This document shows, piece after piece, positions 58,469 to 64,000 of a DNA stretch of 64,000 nucleotides. Every line of letters starts with the position of its first letter. The first letter of the stretch is position 1. Where the stretch lies: positions 1-64,000 of the forward strand of contig CAJNYU010001673.1 in NCBI GenBank assembly GCA_905331475.1. The letters run 5' to 3'. Both the position numbers and the translations under genes were made by a program. Under the pieces are notes generated by a model, which saw nothing but the letters and a program-made list of their open reading frames with translations, was not told the origin of the DNA and did not search any database. This DNA comes from Rotaria socialis (taxonomy: Eukaryota; Rotifera; Eurotatoria; Philodinida; Philodinidae).

Positions 58469-61400
58469 ATGTCAGATTCAAACGAAGGTTCATGTATGTA
58501 AAGATATTTTATTTTTCTATAATTTTTTTCTTCTTCTTTATTCAATTGATAATAGTATAAATAACGTTTTTCTCTTTCTTTGTCTATTAATAGCAATCGA
58601 TGACACGAATGCATCTGATGATACGTTAGAAAGATTACGAAATATAACAAAATTATTTAGTGGAAAAGCTAACGGAGAAGATGAAAATCAACAATTACAC
58701 AAAGTAGAAAAGTTTGCACCAAGTCAAAAATTAAAAAATACATTTCAAAAGTAAGTATTACTTTTAATAAGGAAATTTTATATCGTTTCTTTCGTAAAAT
58801 AGATTTGAAGAAATAGGATTAGCCAATGGTCAAGTTGAAGAAGAAGATAAAGAAGATAATGAAGATGAAAGTCAACCGTCGAATGGTATTATTCGATCGC
58901 CAAGAAAAAGAACAACACCAAAAGAACATGTAGATTTAAAAAAAAAAGAAAACAAAATAGATTATTTATTTTCCTATTGTTTTTTAGATACCTTATCATG
59001 AAATGGCTGAAGTCAAAGATAAATTTGAAAAAGGCTTAGTTGATGCCAATAAACCACGTGTCGAAAAACGTTTAGATATTCGTGTACAAAGTGGTTTAAC
59101 ATCATCCAAAAAACAAGCTTTCGAACAGGGCGAATTCGAACAAGAAACTGAATCAAATAAAATTAAAATACCCATAGAAACAGATATTATTGCTGGTGTA
59201 ACATCATTGACAAAACAAGTGTTCGAGCAGCAACAACAACAACAGATTAATAATGAAACAAATCTAAATAAAACGATTATTATTGAACGCGATGCATTAA
59301 ATGGTGTCGCAACAGAAACAAAAGCAAAATTTGAAAATGGTCAAATATCTGATAGTCCAAAATCATTAAAATATTCAGATGAAATAGCCAATATTACTGG
59401 AACCGGCTTTGCACAAGCTAAACTTTCGGAATTTTTATCGAAAGTTGATTCCGAACAGCAAAATCAACGTTCACCGGGTCGACAAATTGATATGGATACT
59501 GAACAAGGTTTAGCAATAGCTCGGTGTCAACAATTTGCATTGCTAATGAATAGTGAATTTAAATCAGCAGAAAAAAATATTGATGTAACAGCTGGATTGG
59601 CAAGCATCATTAAAGAACAGTACATAGCTGATGCTAGTAAACCGACAACCACAAAATCAGCATCAGCAATGCTAACTGATGATATTGAAAGTGGTTTAGC
59701 AAAAAATCGAGCCATAGTATTTCAAAAACAAGATGAAACTACAGTAAGCTGTGAATTAAATTTAATTCATTGTAAACATAATTTTATTTCGATATTCAAG
59801 GTTAAACGAACAGTAGATTTTGGAACTGAACTTCTTGAACGTGGCGTGGCAAAAGAACGTGCAGCCATGTTTAAAAATTTGGAAAACGGTGCATCATCAG
59901 CAGCAAGAGGAAGTACTGCTGGTGATGTGAAATTACGTGTTGATGTAAGTTGGGATTTTATTTGTTTGTTTCTTGTGGAATTCTTTATAGTTTTGATTAT
60001 AATTATTTCTATGAAAAAACATATATATCATTATACGTATCCACAGGGTTTTCGATGGCACGTTAGTACGTGTCAGCCATTAAATGGTTCAACATTGAGA
60101 AGAAAACATCCATTGATCGTAGGTTTTCTTTAGAAAATTTTCTCTAGTGGAATGGTTTGTCTTCTTCTTCTGATCTACTAATTTAAAATACTAACTTAAC
60201 TGATTTTATTTAAAATTCAGTTGTACACATCAATAATTTCCTTTCTTATTTTATTTTAGCGTGTCGAATTTTCTGACACGCTTATTACTATGAGTGTGAG
60301 ATTGAAGATAAAATCGACGGGTACGGATCAAACCATTGTTGTAGCCACTGACGACGAGGTACTTTTTGAATACATTTCCATCCCGTCAATGTATGCAGAT
60401 ACCTTCACTATGTTGTATGCATCTGATATGAGTATGTGTCTGATATATTGCTCAACATACATTATGCTTATTTTGTTTTTCTTCGTTACTTGATTTTCTA
60501 TTAGTACAAAAAACGCCTGTATTCTTTTGCCATATCTCCCTTACAATGCACTGCTGCAATGTCATAACTATTGATCTTGGATAAACTGAAATTCATTGCT
60601 TTATCGCACACTGATATATTTTGACCTAGCACATCGCATTGCGGATCTTTTCGATAGCACAGATAGAAATCTAGAAAATTGCTATTCTCTAAATAGCAAT
60701 TAAAACAGCATGAATAGCTATTGTAAAATGTTTTCTTTTACTTTTGTTCTTAAATAATTTTTAGCGAGATTTTACTTTGTGCTCATTGACGTGAATAATA
60801 GGTACTTTTTAATGTTTTTTCTCTACATTTACGCGAAAAAAAGAAGCAGAGAAGCAATGGAACAGAAGATATACGATTGAAAAGATAATTATCTATGTCG
60901 TGTAAGAGCCTATATGACTTACATACATATGCATATATATTAGACAGATTTCTTGATTGATGAAGTTAACTATCCTAGTAGCCGAGTAATCGATGTGCAT
61001 TTTATATATTCTATTCGATTAGTGATCTAGTAGCTGGATAGAAAAAAAGAATGATAGTTACGTAAAAGAAAGAACTAAAAAGAAGTGACCTTCAATCATC
61101 ATCGGTTGAGTGCATGCAAAAGTTCATTCATGTATTCTTTTCTCTTTCCACTTAGCTTAAAAATGAGAGACAGTGCAACGATATTTATTATCCGTTCTCT
61201 ATCATTTTCGAAATAGAGAAAAGTGACACAATCGACGAGCGAGATATACAAGCGAGCTGCATTCATACACGAATTGAAAGAAAAAAAAGTAGAAGAAGTT
61301 CGTACATGTCATACACAAAAATTGTAAGTAGTCAACTGCGTTTATTTGTCGAGAAAAATAAATGTAATATTATTGTTTCCCGTTAATTCTTCTTGATTCC

Positions 61401-64000
61401 TTACAATATATCTAACTAATCGTAACTGTAGTACATTTCATTAATTAGCTTTTTACTTATACATTCTTTACTAATTATTTATTTATTTTTCGTTAAATAA
61501 ATAGGAAAATGGGGTCGTCGTACGTGAAGGTGATAAGGGCGAAGAAATTTATTTTGAGAAAGGTCAAACAAGACAATTAGTGGAACAATGGAAAACAAAA
61601 CAAAGTTCACCTGACCGAGATACGTCAGAAACACAAAGTAAACATGAGACTGAAAATGTTCAGCAAGGTACGACATATTTCTTAGGTTTTATCGAAGAAT
61701 TTTTTGAAAAATATTTCTACACTTAGGTAAAGCAAAAAATCTTGTTCAAATGTGGAAAACAATTGATAAAGAAAATACACCACCACCTGAACGACGTGGA
61801 CTACGTCCTTTTACACCACCACCGCCAGATTCTGAACGACGTATTCCACCTTCTGATGATGTAAGTAGATGTAATTTCGACAAAGAAAATTTCAAGATTG
61901 ATTTCTTGACTTATTTTCAGAATGAAATTAATTCTCAAAATTCAAACTATGCAGATGATAAAACAAATATTGAATCAGGTTATGCAAAAGCTGTTCGCGA
62001 AAGGTATATTTGATTTCAAGATAGTAATCTAGCGTGTTAGTGTAGAGAATTTTCTACTTGTTTCTTTTCTAATATTTCATATTAAAAAAAAGCAAATAAT
62101 CTATTGAATTTTGCTAGATTCTTACAAAATGCTGAGCAAAATAATACAATACAAAAACGAAAAGCTCTTAAACAATTTACACCACCACCCGAATCATCGG
62201 ATGGTACTCGGCGGTAAATTTAATTAGAAATCTAAAATGTTTATTTATTTTCATTAAATGAAAACATATAAATCAAATTTCAGAAAATCAATAACTCCTC
62301 CACATGATGGCATCAGTCTAAACGAACAATATTCAACTAATGAAGAAGTTGTATCAATTAAAGGACAAGCGAAATCATTAAAAAATCGTTTTATTGCATT
62401 GGAACAAGATGCACTTAAAGTTGAAACAGCTTCGTCAAAAATAAAATATGTACCAAAACGTTTTGTGGTAAGTATTTATTTATCTTTTGTTGATCTTGTT
62501 AGTATTGAATCTTTGATATATTATCATCAGTAAAGTTTATTCTATGTGAAACTCAAACTATGGATAAGTAAAATAGATTTGTTGAAAGTACTTTGTTTAG
62601 TTGAATAATCGATTGAACTTATCATGTACGTGTGTATACTATTGTGAATCGAATTCTACGTGATGTGCTACGATTTTCTATGATATTGAATTGAGCTTAA
62701 GGGTAAATGCTGACGACAATAAATATGATCATGAACAATCAGCTCATCATTTATTGGTTTATCAGGACCTGTGATATGTCTCTCTTATGGCATATATGTA
62801 TTCATAGAAAATATACTTGAAATATATTTCTGCCAGTCGAAAAATAATTAGCATCTTTTTTCTTTTTGTCTATTATCAAAGCTGATTACACTCGGTGAAC
62901 AGTTTCGTTGTTAAAATGGTAGATGTAAGACTAACTTTTGTTCGATTTCTGAAATTGAATAGCAAATATTTTTCATCTCACAACCGAAGTAATCATGGAA
63001 ACATTCTATTTTACTAGGAACCAAAACGAGAAGATGGATGACAGCATTTATACTAATAGAGTGAATCAATCCATGAAGAACGTGTTGATGCTTGCGATCA
63101 AGGCTTACGATCGTACGCATATATTCATTTTTATATGTCATACTGATAGCAATTCACGTGCGACAGCTGTTTTGTCCAGGACTGCGTAAATCTTGTTATT
63201 TCGTAAATGTTACATCCTTCCTGTTGATGTCACTTAGAGACAGCTGGACAAATACGGACTTTCTTGAGTACTAGTACTAGTACGAGTACCAACCCTTCGA
63301 GTACGAGTACATGATATGAGAATGTGTTTGTCGCGAACTTGATAGAGAAAATTTAATTGGCAGTGTTAGAGATTACGTATCAATTGTGAGATCAAGAAAT
63401 AGTTTTAGTCATGAATCAATATTTTTAAATTACGTTTATTATCAAGTTTCAAAAAAATCAAACTACAACAAAACTTGATTACATTTGAGAAATGTAATCA
63501 AACATACATTTTTTGAAGTTAACGATGCGCAATGTGGGCGCATTACAAATCCACTTTGAGAAAATATTCTTTCAATAGGTGCTGATGTAGCCGACACTGA
63601 TAAGTATTTCAGACCCAGTTCATATAAAGAAGGATTAATATTTATCTGAATGATTCATTCAGAATGCGTATATATATATAAATATAAAAGGAAAGAAAGA
63701 AATCAACTGTTCTTTCTTGAAAAAATCTACATTATGATTTTATCAAGCATCATTTTGATATAATTAATGTTGGTATAGGACTTCGAGTACGAGTACGAGT
63801 ATTTCGCCCAGCTCTGCTTAAAGAACAGAACTAAGAACTAGCCTGTGGGATAAAACCTAGATTTTTATTTTTATTTTGCATTTCTTTCAGAGTACACCTG
63901 CACCTAAACAGTTTAACGGCGACTCAAATGTTGATCCGACAAAATGTTTTGGATGTAATAAAACAGTTTATGCTATGGAAAAAGTAACATTAACATTTGC
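58469..64000 (+). CDS. Multi-exon LIM-domain protein, partial (EPLIN/MICAL-type LIM)
   Basis: Exons at 58469-58493, 58594-58750, 58803-58929, 58988-59743, 59801-59944, 61505-61667, 61727-61860, 61921-62003, 62118-62213, 62284-62467 and 63891 to the window edge join with matching phases to at least 659 residues. Two further exons (60047-60118, 60260-60358) are phase 0 at both ends and would add 57 residues if included. Most of the protein repeats a degenerate GLAxxKxxxFExGE-like motif (GLTSSKKQAFEQGE, GVTSLTKQVFEQ, GVATETKAKFENGQ, GVAKERAAMFKNLENG). Pro-rich TPPPE blocks come next. The last exon opens a LIM zinc finger, CFGCNKTVYAMEKV, cut by the edge. KTVYxME is typical of EPLIN/MICAL-family LIM domains, so an actin-associated role is likely by inference. 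Confidence 0.8.
63241..63816 (-). mobile_element. Degraded hAT transposon in last LIM-gene intron
   Basis: The right end reads GCCCAGCTCTG, that is, CAGAGCTGGGCGAAATACTC inwards on the minus strand, a typical hAT terminus. The left end, CAGCTGGACAAATAC, is its degraded partner. The flanks CTTAGAGA (63233-63240) and CTTAAAGA (63817-63824) form an 8-bp target-site duplication with one mismatch. Arrays of GAGTAC lie inside both ends. On the minus strand, about 63520-63630, a frame resembles the C-terminal dimerisation region of hAT transposases (LKYLSVSATSAPIERIFS, then GFVMRP). Only this tail of the transposase remains, so the copy is not functional. Confidence 0.75.

Noticed and set aside
63000-63240. 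Overlapping 60-76-codon frames in the last LIM-gene intron
   Set aside because: No motifs, frames on both strands, and no matching splice phases with the LIM gene.
1-64000. CRISPR arrays, bacterial operators, rRNA or prokaryotic origins
   Set aside because: None seen. The gene structure is eukaryotic throughout, and the regular repeats found are transposon-like.

Overview
The window is AT-rich eukaryotic nuclear DNA using the standard genetic code. Most genes are split by short introns (about 40-60 bp, some 100-500 bp). Many start codons lie 0-10 bases after a polypyrimidine-AG splice acceptor, and several same-strand genes are only 25-150 bp apart. This suggests spliced-leader trans-splicing with polycistronic units. 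Compact introns, trans-splicing, hAT-like repeats and animal-type gene content (rhodopsin-type GPCR, ETS factor, TIR, death domain, FAAH) fit a small invertebrate. A bdelloid rotifer such as Rotaria is my best guess, by inference only.

Layout. 1-3.2 kb: no clear gene; two inverted-repeat elements. 3.2-5.0 kb (minus): a UPF0488 (C8orf33-like) gene and a coiled-coil gene 33 bp apart. 5.7-7.3 kb (minus): a two-exon class A GPCR, with almost 5 kb of gene-free DNA upstream. 12.2-15.6 kb (plus): a 1035-residue helical-repeat/TIR/SAM-like protein. 16.7-18.1 kb (minus): an EF-hand plus death-domain protein. 19.5-20.7 kb (plus): a SWIM+RING ubiquitin ligase. 22.6-23.2 kb (minus): an ETS factor. 26.0-27.0 kb (plus): a coiled-coil protein. 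27.5-28.3 kb (minus): a histidine phosphatase. 29.5-35.5 kb (minus): four tightly packed genes in the order ANAPC15-like, SHARPIN-like, TSEN54, FAAH. 36.7-39.5 kb (plus): two tandem paralogues of that SHARPIN-like gene. 41.2-41.6 kb (minus): ribonuclease kappa. 42.5-51.3 kb: a gene-poor, repeat-dense block of foldback and short-motif elements, containing an unresolved base (N) and an SDA1-like fragment. 52 kb (minus): a low-complexity Q/R-rich protein. 54.2-54.8 kb (plus): PEMT. 56.9 kb (plus): a possible 61-residue membrane protein. 58.5 kb to the edge (plus): a long many-exon LIM-domain protein, whose last intron carries a degraded hAT element.

The most interesting content is the trio of SHARPIN/HOIL-1-like proteins (predicted PH-like fold, helical linker, ubiquitin-like fold). 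All three share four intron positions with the same phases. In the same window are a TIR/SAM-like protein, a death-domain protein and a SWIM-RING ligase, so the region is rich in signalling and ubiquitin-type genes. Whether they work together cannot be told from sequence. I joined exons by hand; each joined model keeps an open frame with matching phases at every junction. No database search was possible.
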